A program made the translations under genes and the position numbers. Below the pieces are notes generated by a model. That model ran no database searches and was not told the origin of the DNA. It saw only the letters and a list, made by a program, of their open reading frames with translations. Source: Moringa oleifera (taxonomy: Eukaryota > Streptophyta > Magnoliopsida > Brassicales > Moringaceae). From it: a stretch of DNA of 64,000 nt. Each line of letters starts with the position of its first letter. Position 1 is the first letter of the stretch. Below, one piece after another: positions 38,270 through 50,600 of this stretch. The DNA lies in the NCBI GenBank assembly GCA_021397835.1, contig JAJFZO010000566.1:2170001-2234000 (forward strand), in the 5' to 3' direction.

Positions 38270-38790
38270 AAGACAATCACAAATTAAAAATAGAATTATC
38301 TTTTAAATTTATTAAAAAATTAAATTAAATCTGTTTTTTAAAATTTTTGATTGGATCAATTTTTTACGTTTAATCTTTCAGTTTAAGTTAAATTAAATAT
38401 TGATTCAAATGATTATAAAAAATTAAAAATATTTTTATTATTGAAATGCCTCAAAATAATTCAAACGATTTTTACATTATATTTTGAGTTCATCTTTTAA
38501 ATTTGAATAATATTTTAATAAAAATTTACTTTTAATGAATTTTAAAATTTTTTGATAAGGTAATCTTTTTTAAAAGATATTTTTAGTAAATTTTAAATTT
38601 TTTATAATTGTAGTTCCAATATTTCTTTTGCATTTGTTCAAAATTTTAAGAAAAAAATTATTGTAAAATATTTTTAATTTGAATATCTCTATTTTTTAAA
38701 ATTTTTAACAAAATTTAGATTGAATAAAATTAAAAGATCTTACGTATAATTAATCCAATTTATACTTCAATGTATAAAATAAAAAACAAT
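38270..38790. mobile_element. Fold-back element (copy D), degenerate
   Basis: The left half carries TTAAGTTAAATTAAATATTG and AAAAATTAAAAATATTTTTA. The right half carries AAAATATTTTTAATTTGAAT and AACAAAATTTAGATTGAATA. These correspond to the arms of copy A at 15918, in inverted arrangement and with many changes. No coding frame. Confidence 0.4.
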
Positions 38791-40030
38791 TATAGTTTAG
38801 AATTATTTTTTATATTTACCCTATTTTCAATTATATGTATATATCAATTATTTTTATAATAAAATATTTATAATATTTGAAATGCATCAATTGATATATA
38901 AAATTATTAACTTATAATAATTTTAAAATAAAATTTGATAGTTGAATTTCAATAATTAAAAACAAATTTATTATTTATTATTAAAACTACCGCTTCTTAC
39001 CATTTTTGACAGTTGGATTTATTTTCTTCTGTAAAAAAAAAAATAATAATTAATTAGTTTTAATTTAATTTACAAAACTTAATTATAACAATTGTTTAAG
39101 ATCAGCAATGGGCACATTAAACCCAAAAAATAAAAATAAAAAAACGAAGGCTTGAGCCCAAATCTCAATAGGCCCATAAAACTGTTTTAATTGGTTAACA
39201 TGTTGGTTACTTGGTTTAAGTAACACCAATAACATTTATGAGTTATTATTCATTATTTTTATTATTTAACAATATTTTTTTAAAAAATACCAAATTATTT
39301 TCCAAAAAAACGTGATAGAATAATTTTAAATTATTACATCTCAGTATTTATATTTTAGAAAAAATATTTTTAAATAATATTTAATATATTTGTGTCAGAA
39401 ATATTTTTTTAAAAATTTTTGCATCTATATATTTTATTAAAAATTAAAAAAATCATATCAATAAAATGTCTTGATTCCTTTAAATTTATCTTATTTATGA
39501 TCATCTTAATTTATAAATTAAAATTCAAATGCAGATTTTTTTTTAAATTACCTGATTTATAGGATTCCTTTCAAATTTAAATTAAATGCATAATTGTGTC
39601 ACGATAAAATATTTACAGTTATTAATTTAAAATATTAATTTCTAGGAATTTATAATTTGCATAATCAAAAAAATAAATTTAATGCTGATGTCAAAAACAT
39701 GAAAAGAAAGAAGAAAAAAGCAACCCACCAATTATTGTGAAGGATTCCAATCGGCTAACCCCATGACACAGGGCATCCAAAAAGTTTTGTCCCATTGCTG
39801 TATCCGTGTGCAACGTGGACACTTTTATCCACGTCTCCCTCAGACCTTTTCTGCTTTCTATGTGCTATTTCCACTCCTCATTTCACTATGGCCACGCTCA
39901 AGCACGAGATCAAATGCTTAATTAAGATTGTGAATTATGTTGATGTAACCTCAAACTTGTTCTCAGAGATAAACATTTATGCTGATTTGTACCAAATTTG
40001 TTAATAAAAAATTTAAAGTAAAAGTTATAT
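38791..40030. other. Intergenic region with a less A/T-rich block
   Basis: 39700-39960 has mixed composition and a 69-codon plus-strand frame (39795-40004) without recognisable similarity. AACGTGGACACTTTTATCCA near 39811 contains an inverted GTGGAC/ATCCAC pair. The rest is A/T-rich. Confidence 0.35.
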
Positions 40031-40034
40031 AAAT

Positions 40035-40560
40035 TTTAAAAATAAATTTTTTGTAAAATTTTGATATTTATTTTATATTATTAATCAAATTTTTATATTT
40101 AAAAAGTAATAAATCAAACTCTATATATTAATTAAATTTAAATTAGATCTTAATTCAAATGGTTACAAAAAAATAAAAATATTTTTATTATTAAAATGTT
40201 ATTCGTTTCATTTCGATCTATTCTTCAAATTTGAATAGTTTTTGTAAGATATATTTTTTGTAAACTTTTTTAAATTTGAAAGTTTAAATTTTAAAAAATA
40301 TAATTTCAATAATAAGAAAATTCTAAAAAATTTTACGATGGTGGATTGTATATTTATTTATATATGTGAAAACTTTTAAGTCAAAATTCATCACATAAGA
40401 TCTCTAATTTGAATATCTCTAAATTTTAAATTTTTTAATATGATTTAATTTAATCCAAATTAATACATGAAAGTTTAATTTATTGTTTTTAATCATGAAA
40501 GTCTAATTGATAATATAGAATAAACATTAATATTTAATAAGGCTTTTACCCTAAATTTTA
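40035..40560. mobile_element. Fold-back element (copy B)
   Basis: The left arm has TATATTATTAATCAAATTTT and TATTTAAAAAGTAATAAATC. The right arm, reverse complemented, has CTATATTATCAATTAGACTT and TTAAAAACAATAAATTAAAC, then TTTAGAGATATTCAAATTAG. Arms are about 180 bases and no protein is encoded. Same family as copy A. Confidence 0.6.
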
Positions 40561-41005
40561 AAGTTTATCGTCTCATATTACCAATCAAACTTTCATATTT
40601 AGAAAGTAATAAATTGAGTTTTTAATATTTTAATTAAATATTACCTTAAATAGTTACAAAAAATTAAAGATATTTTTATTATTAAAATACTTCTAAATAA
40701 ATTTAAATAATTTTTTTACTTTATTTTGGATTTATCCTTTAAATTTGAATAATTTTTTTATGATATATATATATATATATAATACCTTTAAAAAATTTTA
40801 AAATTTCAGGTGGTACCTTATATATTTTTTTCATCTTTATAAAAATTTTCAAATTAAAATTTATTATATAAAATTTTTAATAATATTTAATTTAGTTTAA
40901 ATTGATATATTAAAGTTTTAGTTATTATTTTTAAGAATAAAAATTTAAGTAATAATATAAAATAAATATTAAAATTTTATAAGATTTTTATTTAAAAATT
41001 ATCAA
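40548..41005. mobile_element. Fold-back element (copy C), directly after copy B
   Basis: The left arm has CTCATATTACCAATCAAACT and TATTTAGAAAGTAATAAATT. The right arm ends TAATAATATAAAATAAATAT and AAAATTTTATAAGATTTTTA, the complement of the left-end pattern. The boundary with copy B is shared to within a few bases. The interior holds an (AT)n tract at 40762-40780. Confidence 0.55.
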
Positions 41006-41869
41006 AATATTATGATAATTTATGATATTAATTATAAAAATAAAAATAAATAAATATTTTTAATAAGTATTTTTATTAAACTATTTATATTATTTTAAAA
41101 ATAAATAAAAAATAAATCGATTACTTCATTCAACGCAAAATGCGACAACTTGTATTTCCGATACAATTTGTAGAGACGACTTCGAGATCATGTTTACTGG
41201 TGCACATTTCACGGCATGGTTGATAATATGTTTACTTTGCATGGACCGTGAACCTCTATGGTTCCCTTAAATATGGTGCAAATTAGTGAAGATTGATGTT
41301 TCCAAGATTAGACTATGACATAAAATAAAATAAAGAAAACATGATATTTTTTGGTAAAATAAAATTGTGAAATAAAAATAATTTATCTGAGTAATCGTAA
41401 AAAAAAATTAGAATGATGCAATTAGAGTGAGTATGGAGTTTATCTCAGAGTTTTTATAATACAATTAATATTTATCTCAATTATTTTAATTTTATAATAT
41501 TAATTCAAAATTAAAATTGATTTTTATAATTAATAAAATTATTAATAATATTTAAAATTATAATGAAGATTTTTTGTCAAGATATTGTTCAATTTTAACA
41601 TTAATTATTATTAACACATCACATGATTTTTATTTTTTAAAAACTCATTATAAAAGGTTACTTACAAAATCAAATGCGCTTATATATATATATATATATA
41701 TTTATTTATTTATGGGTAGTTTAGGCACACAACACATGTTTCAAGATTTTATCTTTTAAAAGTTACATTTGCTTTAAAATATATATTATAAAATTAAAAT
41801 ATATCATAAACTTATATTATATTCATGTGATAATTTTGTAAGAAATGTAAAATTTAAAATAAAAATATA
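41006..41869. other. Intergenic region
   Basis: A/T-rich except for 41140-41300, which has mixed composition and no recognisable frame. An (AT)n tract lies at 41682-41702. Confidence 0.4.
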
Positions 41870-42390
41870 TAAAATTTTAATGTTTACTATATATTATCAA
41901 ATAAATTTTAATATTTTAAAATTAATAAATTAAAATTTAATCTATTAATTTAATAAATTAAATTAAATTTTATTGAAAATAAATATTTAAAATTAAAGAT
42001 TTTATATAACAAAATTTCACTTAAAATTTTACATAAACGTAAAAAAATATTCAAACTTACATCACACAAAAGGGTTTAAATTTTTTTAAGTACTTAATTT
42101 TTAAAAAAATTTATATTATCAAAAAAATTTAAAATTTTCATAAAAATATCTCTTGAATTAAAAATTATTTAAATTTAAATTATATACTTAAAATATAATG
42201 TAAAATTTATTTAAATCATTTTAAGTATTTTAATAGTAAAAATATCCTCGAATTTTCATTATTTTTTGAATTTATATTTACGTAATTCAAATTAACAGAT
42301 CAATATTTTATTTATTACTTTTTAATTTTTAAAATTATTTTGTAATACAAAATAATCATCAAATTTTATATAATTTTATTTTAAAATTTA
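41870..42390. mobile_element. Fold-back element (copy F), degenerate
   Basis: The left arm shows ATATATTATCAAATAAATTT, TTTAAAATTAATAAATTAAA and AAATTAAAGATTTTATATAA. The right arm near 42290-42330 shows AGATCAATATTTTATTTATT, the inverted counterpart. The pattern matches copies A-C at low identity. Confidence 0.35.
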
Positions 42391-42429
42391 TCTTAACATT
42401 ATTAATAATGCATGATTTTTTCTTTTTTT

Positions 42430-42800
42430 TAAAGTAGCAAAAAGATGGATTGGACGTCGTAACATGTGGTGGGGCCAGGGTGTGGCAGCGAGCAAACTCT
42501 CATGCTAAAAGAGAGAATCTTTAAAATTCTGAGTTTGCTGTATTTGCTGCAATTGGCAGTACGTATCGTATCGCTCATTAACCTCACGCTTTCGCAATTA
42601 AGGCCTTTACCTGCCAAATAAACTACCCTCACCCGACCCGACGTTTCTTCCACAATTTCTCCTTTTTGCCCTTTGACCCTTCTTTTACTTTCTTCCCTCC
42701 GGTCAACATCCCAAATTCACCCCGCCACGATTTGCCCTCGCTCTTTCCAATTAACTACAACTCTACTCGTCCTTTTCCTCCATTGGACATAATTGATTGG
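42430..42800. other. Less A/T-rich block, function unknown
   Basis: Mixed composition, pyrimidine-rich on plus from about 42640. A 74-codon minus frame (42429-42653) gives no recognisable protein. Two arms, GCAGCGAGCAAACTC near 42486 and the complement of GAGTTTGCTGTATTTGCTGC near 42532, could pair imperfectly. Confidence 0.3.
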
Positions 42801-42809
42801 ATTTTCAGT

Positions 42810-43300
42810 CCACTTGATTAACAAAAATATTGTTAATCAATTTATTTATATTTTAAAAATAATAAATTATTAATTTTAAATTACTAATTTAAATTAAATT
42901 AAACTATATTCAAATTTAAAAATATTTAAATGAAAAATTTTATACAGCAATTTTATTTTAATTTTTAATAGATGTAAATAAATATTCTTTTAAAATTTTT
43001 TACATAATAAAATATATATTTAAATTTTATATTGTCAAAATTTTAAAATATTTATAAAAATAGATATTAAATTTAAAAGTATTTAAATTTGAGGTAAACT
43101 TTAAATGGAGTGAAGAATTTAGTGAGATCATTTTTAGGTATTGTGATGATAAAAATATTTTAATTTTTTATGACATTTTAAGTTAAATTCTAATTTAATA
43201 CTAAATTAATAAATTAAAATTTAATTTTTTATTTTTGAATATGAGAGTTTGATTAATTACATGGGATAAATATGAAGGCTTCTATAACTTTGTTTCATAT
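42810..43300. mobile_element. Fold-back element (copy G)
   Basis: The left arm has TTGTTAATCAATTTATTTAT, AAAAATAATAAATTATTAAT and TAATTTAAATTAAATTAAAC. The right arm has TAAATTAATAAATTAAAATT, AATATGAGAGTTTGATTAAT and TACATGGGATAAATATGAAG, its inverted counterpart, with the same end motif as copy A. Confidence 0.5.
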
Positions 43301-44668
43301 ATTTTTTTATTAATTTAGTTTTCACTGAAGTTTTAAAAGAAACATTGATGCATAATAAATTATTAAATTTATCTATATATTTTAAAAATAAATATTAAAA
43401 AATATTATAATTATATTTGCTACTTAAATCATAATGCATTAATTGCATTAATTATATATGTATATATATATTAAGAAATAACCCAAATAACCATAAAATA
43501 TTAATGTTGTTAAAATGCTTGAAAATAGTGTACACTATTTTAGTAATTTTTTTTTTTAATGATAGTAGTTTCAACCAAATTATTTTGAGGTGTAAAATAA
43601 AAAACAAATATAATTAAAATTTTTCATATTTATTTTTATTATATCTATATTTTATTTGCATGATAAACAATAAAATAACTTTTTTTATTCTTATATTTAA
43701 TGCATTCATTTTTAAGATGAATTTAATTTTGTTATATATATAAAATAAAAAGTTTTATTAACTTATAAAATTACTTAAAATTTATTATAATTAAGAATAA
43801 ATTTAAAAGATAATTACATGAAGAAAACTTGCATTTTATTTATAGTTTCAAATCAGAATCCCTAAGAAAAATTTTATCTATTTGAGATTTATGTTTTTAT
43901 TGAATTCTTAATATAAGACTTCTATATATAATTTTCGTTAATATTAACAATAAACATATATTTAACTTTTATTTATATAATTATTGTAATATTTTTAAAT
44001 ATTATTAAAATAAATAATTTTTAACAAATTTTATTTAAATATTTATATTTATATATATTTACTAATTTTGACATAAAAAATACTTTATTTTTTGATATTA
44101 TTTTAAATGAGTACTTAGATAATTTTAAGCATAAAATTATTAATATTAATAAAAATTATAAATCAAAAACATATTAAAAATTTAACAAAAATATAAAATT
44201 TTAATTGATGTAATTTTTTAAATTTTAATTTAAAATTATAAATAAATATATTTTATTGATGTAATTTAATTTTAAAAATAATATATTAAATTTATCAAAA
44301 ATCATGAGAATACCGATAATGTTATAATTATATACTATTTATGTTAACAAAAAGTCATAAAGTGCATGAGAATTGTTTTGCAAATCACGACAAAGTTACC
44401 ATCAAAAGTCACCAAAGCTGAAAACAAGTGTTGATATATCGGAATCTAAATTCTTGTTGTTTGTTACGAAAAAGATGAAAACGAGTTCCGAGTATCCATT
44501 TTTCAAAATTTTTAAAAAATATGAAATTGCATTTAATTTGTAAATCAATATTTTCTCCTGTTTTGGTAATTTGTGTCAAATTAAGTGGGTTTTTTAAAGA
44601 AAGTCTAAAGGGTAGAACTCGTTAATCTTTATGGTTTCATTAATTGTTGGCGAGTAAAATTAAATTAA

Positions 44669-44702
<34 letters not shown>

Positions 44703-44789
44703 GGTAGAAGGACAAATATGGTAATTGAATGGAAGGGGAGGGGCATATACCTGAACCTAAGAAAAGACACCTTTTTTCATTTATTCCCA
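43301..44789. other. A/T-rich intergenic DNA leading into the NRPD1 promoter
   Basis: Long A/T stretch without coding signal. A perfect (AAT)n microsatellite lies at 44670-44702. Composition changes at about 44720, where the NRPD1 leader region begins. Confidence 0.45.
44670..44702 (+). repeat. (AAT)n trinucleotide microsatellite
   Basis: About eleven uninterrupted AAT/ATA units ending just before TAGGTAG, roughly 100 bases upstream of the NRPD1 leader. Confidence 0.9.
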
Positions 44790-47657
44790 GCCCAGGCGTG
44801 GCTTCAGTCTCCCTCTCCTCGGACTCGGCGTTTGTCTTTTGGAAGTTGAAACAGACCGGCGGCGTTTGTTTTGCGCATTGCCCCGGTTTTCATGCTTTTC
44901 TGGCCCCGAATTCGGTCTTCATTTACGGTTTTGCCATCTCTCTCTGCTTTCTGTCTTTACTCAAAGCAACAGCAACAACGAGAAGCCCTTATGTTGCTCC
45001 GTAAAGTGTCTACTGTTTTTCTACTCACTCACTCGTAGGGGGCCTGTTCAGTGTCTCCCGTGCAAAGCGAAAGTACATCGCTTTTATCGGGAAAAGTTGG
45101 TAAAGTGTTTTCATTTTTGTTTCTCCTTTTTGGCTATCTCAGATTCTTCCTTTTAAGTATTTCATGAGGCTAAAGTTGCATTGAATGATCATCTGCTGTT
45201 TCTTAGCTTTCTGTTCTGTTTTTTTGGTGTCTGTGTTTTGGGGTTTTTTTTCTCTTTGTACTCTTCTCGTGTGGTGGTTTGATTATGCCAATAATGTTGC
45301 TTTCTTCTTTTTTGCATGCAATCATGGTTTTTTTGGATTTTTCGGGTACAATAAAAAAATAAAAGTGGTTTTGCAATGTGTATGGAGATTTGTAACTAGT
45401 GAAGTTGTTGCTTTCTTTGTGTAGTGGGCTTTGAAGGGTTAAAGATTGGAGCCTTCAACAATGTGCTCAGGATTTTTCTTTTCTTTTTCTTTTTTTGGAT
45501 TCTCATGAGTTTGATCAATAAAATTTACAATTTCCCGAGTCTATTGAGTCACCAGATTATTGGTGCTTTTGTTTGATACATTTGCGCTTGAGCTTATTAT
45601 AGCAGGGTATATGTACCTGTTATAGCTCATGATCAATGACTAACAATGATGGTTCATGTTCAACTTCTGCTGTATTATGGAATTATTGTTTCTGTGAGTA
45701 AGGAGTATATTGTACCGGTACTTTTGCATTATATATAAAATCTAACAAGCTGGTTTAAAACAGGGGATTCTGTGTATGTTTGAGCAATGATTAAGATGTT
45801 TCTTACAGTTGGTTATGGAGGGTGCTTGCTTTATTGCATTGTATTTCTCAAGGAAAGTAGTCATTTGCCATTTTGATTGGTTGATCAATGAGTGATTACA
45901 TAGGTAGTTCATTGTTCCTGCTCAACTAGGCAATCATCCAGGGTGATTTTTTTATTTTTTATTTTTGAATTGATGGGAACTTGTATGATCAGTGATGACC
46001 TGCTTGTTTTTTGGTGGGCTACTACAGTTATCTACAAGTTCACCGTTATCATGAATTCATGATTCTGTTTCCCTATGTGTTTCAACATTTGAACTGAGTG
46101 CATTATGTGTTTATTGGAGAGATGCAGCCTTATTTGTCATTAATCAGATAGTGCAGCCTCATATTCGGTTTGTCATCATCTATACAAATTAAGATTTTAC
46201 TGACAGAAAAAGAAAGAAGACTAAGAGAAGGAATGTAATTTATGTGCACAGAACATTAATTTATAGTGCATGAACCAATGCATATCTGGACGTGTGCTCC
46301 TGGCATGTGCACTTCATTATTAATATATCCATGAAGATTCTATAACTATATCAATATATCCATGAAGATTCTATAACTGTTACTCCGCTGTTACTTTGTT
46401 GTGGTCAATCTTTTTTCCCCATACATATCTATCATGGGAGTTTATAGCAGGCAGATGTAATTCCTGGAGAAGTAGAAAAGTGCATTATTTTGTAATTTTT
46501 TTTCTTTCTCAATTTCATATATTTCTACTGCACGGAGCTACGTAAGGTGTAGACTTAGTTTGTTGGCTGGTCATTAACGTTGGAGGTGATTCTGCATTTC
46601 ATCATGGATACTTATAGAAGAAATTGGGTGCTATTAAGTCTTTGTCTGCTGATTTTGGATGTTTAATAAGTTTCATCGGTTGCATTTTCTTTGGTCAGTT
46701 CATTGGAAGAAATAATTCTTTTGATGAACAATGAAAGCAAGCTTTGTTTGACATATGCAAATGAAGTCTGCCCTAGTTTCTTCTTTGACCACGTCAAGTT
46801 CTTTGAGAAATCCAATTGAGCATTGATACTTTCTTGGCAAGTTTTTGCAATTCCTTTTTTTTTTAATCAGAAAGAGAGAAATCTACATTAACTACATAAA
46901 GCACTAAATGGTGCTGTCTATTTACAAGTATGGTTAGCTATTTAGAGTTTAGAACTTCTCTAAATGTAATCTTTTTTTTTTACGAGGATTCCTTTTTACC
47001 TGTAATTTAAAAATATTCACTCACATAGCTATAGGGGTTTCCACCCCTCCAAAAGCCTTTCTATTTCTCTCCCTTGACACCATCCAAAATATAAGAAGAG
47101 GACTTAGCACTGCTATCTTTCTTTTATGCTTAGAAGGGGCGAGTTTGCAATCTTAACTTGATTTTGTTTCTTTTTTTTTTCTTTTCTTTCTGAGAACTTG
47201 TCTTGAAATGTCTTCCGGGGATGATCTGTGGCAGTATTCTTATCTCTTCTTCTTGTCTTCATCTGAAATCAAGTCAAGAATTACAATAGGCTCTTGTAGA
47301 TTTTTGGTCGGATTTTAATAGGTAATAAACATCCTCATGGGTTTGGCCATCAAACTGATCTTATTCAACATTTTCTATGCTGATAAAAAAGGGAATCAGA
47401 ATTCCTATCTTGGTCAGTTGCATGGGTATTCCTTGCTTGTATAATTGATTGATAAAGTTAAGATATTTTTCCTCTTATATGTTACGCCAATATGTCAGAG
47501 GTACATCTTTTAAAACAACTTTCAGGATTTTATCTGATTGTTGAAATGCGGATATTTTGTACTTAAAGTTGATTTTAATGGTTGGTCATTCTTCCTTGTT
47601 TAATGTTTTGATATGCAAATTTTTTTTGTTAACAGAAGTATAAGATCATTGAGTCCC
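44790..47657 (+). other. NRPD1: Probable NRPD1 5' UTR exon and 2.5-kb leader intron
   Basis: 44790-45099 is C/T-rich and mixed in composition, as expected of a 5' UTR exon. AAAAGTTG followed by GTAAAGT at 45100 is a plausible donor. T-rich intron-like DNA with no coding frame of note runs to the acceptor TTTGTTAACAG at 47635, 22 bases before the ATG. Frames at 44729-45004, 44839-45156 and 45185-45424 have no recognisable similarity. A 31-base direct duplication lies at 46322-46379. The exact first exon needs transcript data. Confidence 0.5.
46322..46379 (+). repeat. 31-base direct tandem duplication in the NRPD1 leader intron
   Basis: AATATATCCATGAAGATTCT followed by ATAACT occurs at 46322 and again at 46353, head to tail. 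Confidence 0.85.
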
Positions 47658-50600
47658 ATGGACTGTGACTTGTATGAAGAGCAAGAAGTGCCATCCGGCA
47701 TCATAACCGGCATAAACTTTAGTGTTTCTACTGAACCAGATAGAGTAAGTTTTTCATTATGGAACTATATCTTGTTTGTTTGATTTTTTCCAAGTGGAAG
47801 TTAACTGAAAATGAAGATTTTGACAATAGTTCACTGTTATCTCTTGCTGTAAGGTAAACAGAATCTGACTGCTCAAATGATTAGCTGTTAGTTGTGAAAA
47901 TAAAATATCATGTTTTTACTTTGTGAAAGCAGCGGGTTAGTTAAACCAGTGACCTGCTTCAAGCCATGTTCAGTAGTATGGGCTTGGCATTTGGACTGTC
48001 CTATTTGGTTGTGCGAAGGATATTAAAGTTCATACAAATTTGATAGTCATGATTTTGTTTTGTATAGATATAAAGCTATCCTAGATAGACATGTTTGATT
48101 GAGCTAGTAATGGGTCATCACTTTCCTGTTCCTACTAGATGGGAAGTGACACTGTCTGACCTGAATTATCGTGGCAGTTAAAGTTGATCTTGGTGCTTGC
48201 ATAGGTGGTTTCTAACCATTGTTCTAGCAGTCTATGAGGGAAGTTCAATGGCTATAAGTGTTGTTAGACCCAGCTGGTTGTTGAATTTGGTCTAAAATTC
48301 AGAACTCGTAATTAAGAATATCACAAAGAGGAAATTAAACATCATACACTTGGTTCTTAGAAGTGAAAAACAATTTTTGGTCTTAAGGTATGAAAGTCTT
48401 TTAGTTTTTTCTTTTTTTTTTGTTAATTTCTTTTTATTCCAAAAAATCCTGAAGCTTTTGGGATTATTGAATTTTGTGGTGACTTGACACTTGAACAGGA
48501 GAAGCTATCTGTAATAGTAATTGAGGCTGCCACTGAAGTCACTGATCCTAGGCTGGGGCTCCCAAATCCAACTTCTGAGTGTTCCACATGTGGCACCAAA
48601 GACTTAAAACACTGTGAAGGTATGAGTGGGAAAATTTACATGATACAAAATTTCTTGTAACTTTTTCTTCACCTTGTTTTAGAAATTTTCTCATAAATTC
48701 TTTGTATTCATCTTTTTAGGTCATTTTGGGCTTATTAAATTTCCATACACAATACTCCATCCATATTTTCTATCAGAAGTTTCACAAATTTTGAATAAGG
48801 TTTGCCCAGGATGTAAATCTATTCGGGAAGATCTATGGACCAAGGTCAGGTACCCTACCTCATGTGCTAAAGTTAAGCTCGTTGTGTCATGAAAAAGTTA
48901 TATATATATATATATATACATATATATATTCTGTATTCCAGATTTTTGCACTACCTTGGAAGAAATAATAGAATGATAGTACTCATGCAAAATATACTAG
49001 GGTTATGATCTATTTACAGGGTAAACATGATACAAAATATGAAACGTCCTAATTTTGAAGGATAACGCCACAACTCTGGTTGCCAAAAAAGGAAAGCCAA
49101 AGAAAACTAAAGATATTGAAGATGCCAGTAAATCCAAGAAACATTTCAGCTAAATTACTAATTCCTGGATTTGTCTTTGTTTTACATCTGTCTCTAGGCA
49201 TCTTGCTATTTGGCTAACATCATTAAATCCTCTGTTTATGGTGAATTTAGGACATAATAGTCATGTTAACTTCTCTAGGTTACTTTGGCTTGGAAATTTG
49301 AAAGAATTGATTATGTTTCTTTTTTTTTTTAATTAAGAAAGTAATCATTGATGATCTCGTTTTAGTTGCTCTCTGTAAAGCTTTTAAAATTACCTGTATC
49401 AAATGTGGGAATCTTAATGGTCCATGCTTGTTAAGGATCGATTTTTTATAATGAATTCTTTTATCATGATGTGTTATAAATTTCTTATTAAAAAAAAATT
49501 GCATTTGCTATCTGTGGCTGGATGTTTATCAATTTTCACATTGGTGATGTATTTTTCTTTTCTCTCATTATGCATGTACCAGGGGCTGCATTCACTATCC
49601 AGACAACGACCTAAGGGATGCAAATATTGTGTTGTAAGTTGGTTGACTCCTGCGTCTCATCCTTTTTACATCTCTCTAATGTCATACTAATAGTCTATGC
49701 CCTACAGAGGAATTCGTTAGATTGGTATCCACCAATGAAATTTAAAGTTTCCTCTAAAGACCTCTTTAGAAGAAGTGCAATTGTGGTGGAGGTCAATGAA
49801 TTTTTCTTCAAGAAGGCTCAAAAGCGAGGAAGAGGAGTGTTGCCTGCTGACTACTGGGACTTTATTCCAAAAGATACGCATCAAGAAGAAATTTATATGA
49901 AACCCACAAGACGAGTTCTTTCACATGCTCAGGTGTGATGACCGTTTCATATGCACATGCTTTGAGTTTTGCAACCTGTCTTTTCTGTATAGGAATTGTT
50001 TGGAAGATATACTCAATTTTGTGTTGGAAACTGTAAATTTCTATGTTACTATTGTATTTATGATAATGCCCATATTATACTACAAGTAAAACAGAATTTA
50101 TGATTAAGTAATTCATTGACGTTATTATTTAATAATTGTACTGCGCTATGAATTATTTTCTTTATATTATATTCAAAAGGTAAGCAGAACAGGTATCCAT
50201 CATTGTTCTATTACATACTGATGTTGCATATTAGTGTAGGTTTAAATCTTTAATAGTTTTCAGCTGCCTGTAAGTAACAGGGGATGAGGGAGAGGGGACA
50301 CTCTTGTACCAAGGTACGAGAATAAGATAGACTTTTGTGAATTTGAACACCAAAAACCAATGGCTCTTTGGATTAAGTCTTTGGCTAATGAACATGATTT
50401 AGATTCCTAGCTATGCGCCAAGATGGAAGCATTGCTGTTTCATTTTATATTGAGTGAGTCACTAGGAAGTTAATTATTGTTTCGGTAAATTTCTTGTCTT
50501 CACTGTGAGTAGTAGATAATCTTAATTAAGTGTTATTGTTTACCCTTCTTCTCTTATTCCCTTGCAAAGAATGCTATCTTCAGATCGGTTGAATTTTTAT

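Noticed and set aside
44729..45156. Open frames of 91 and 105 codons as a gene before NRPD1
   Set aside because: They overlap in different frames, lie in the expected NRPD1 leader, and show no recognisable protein.
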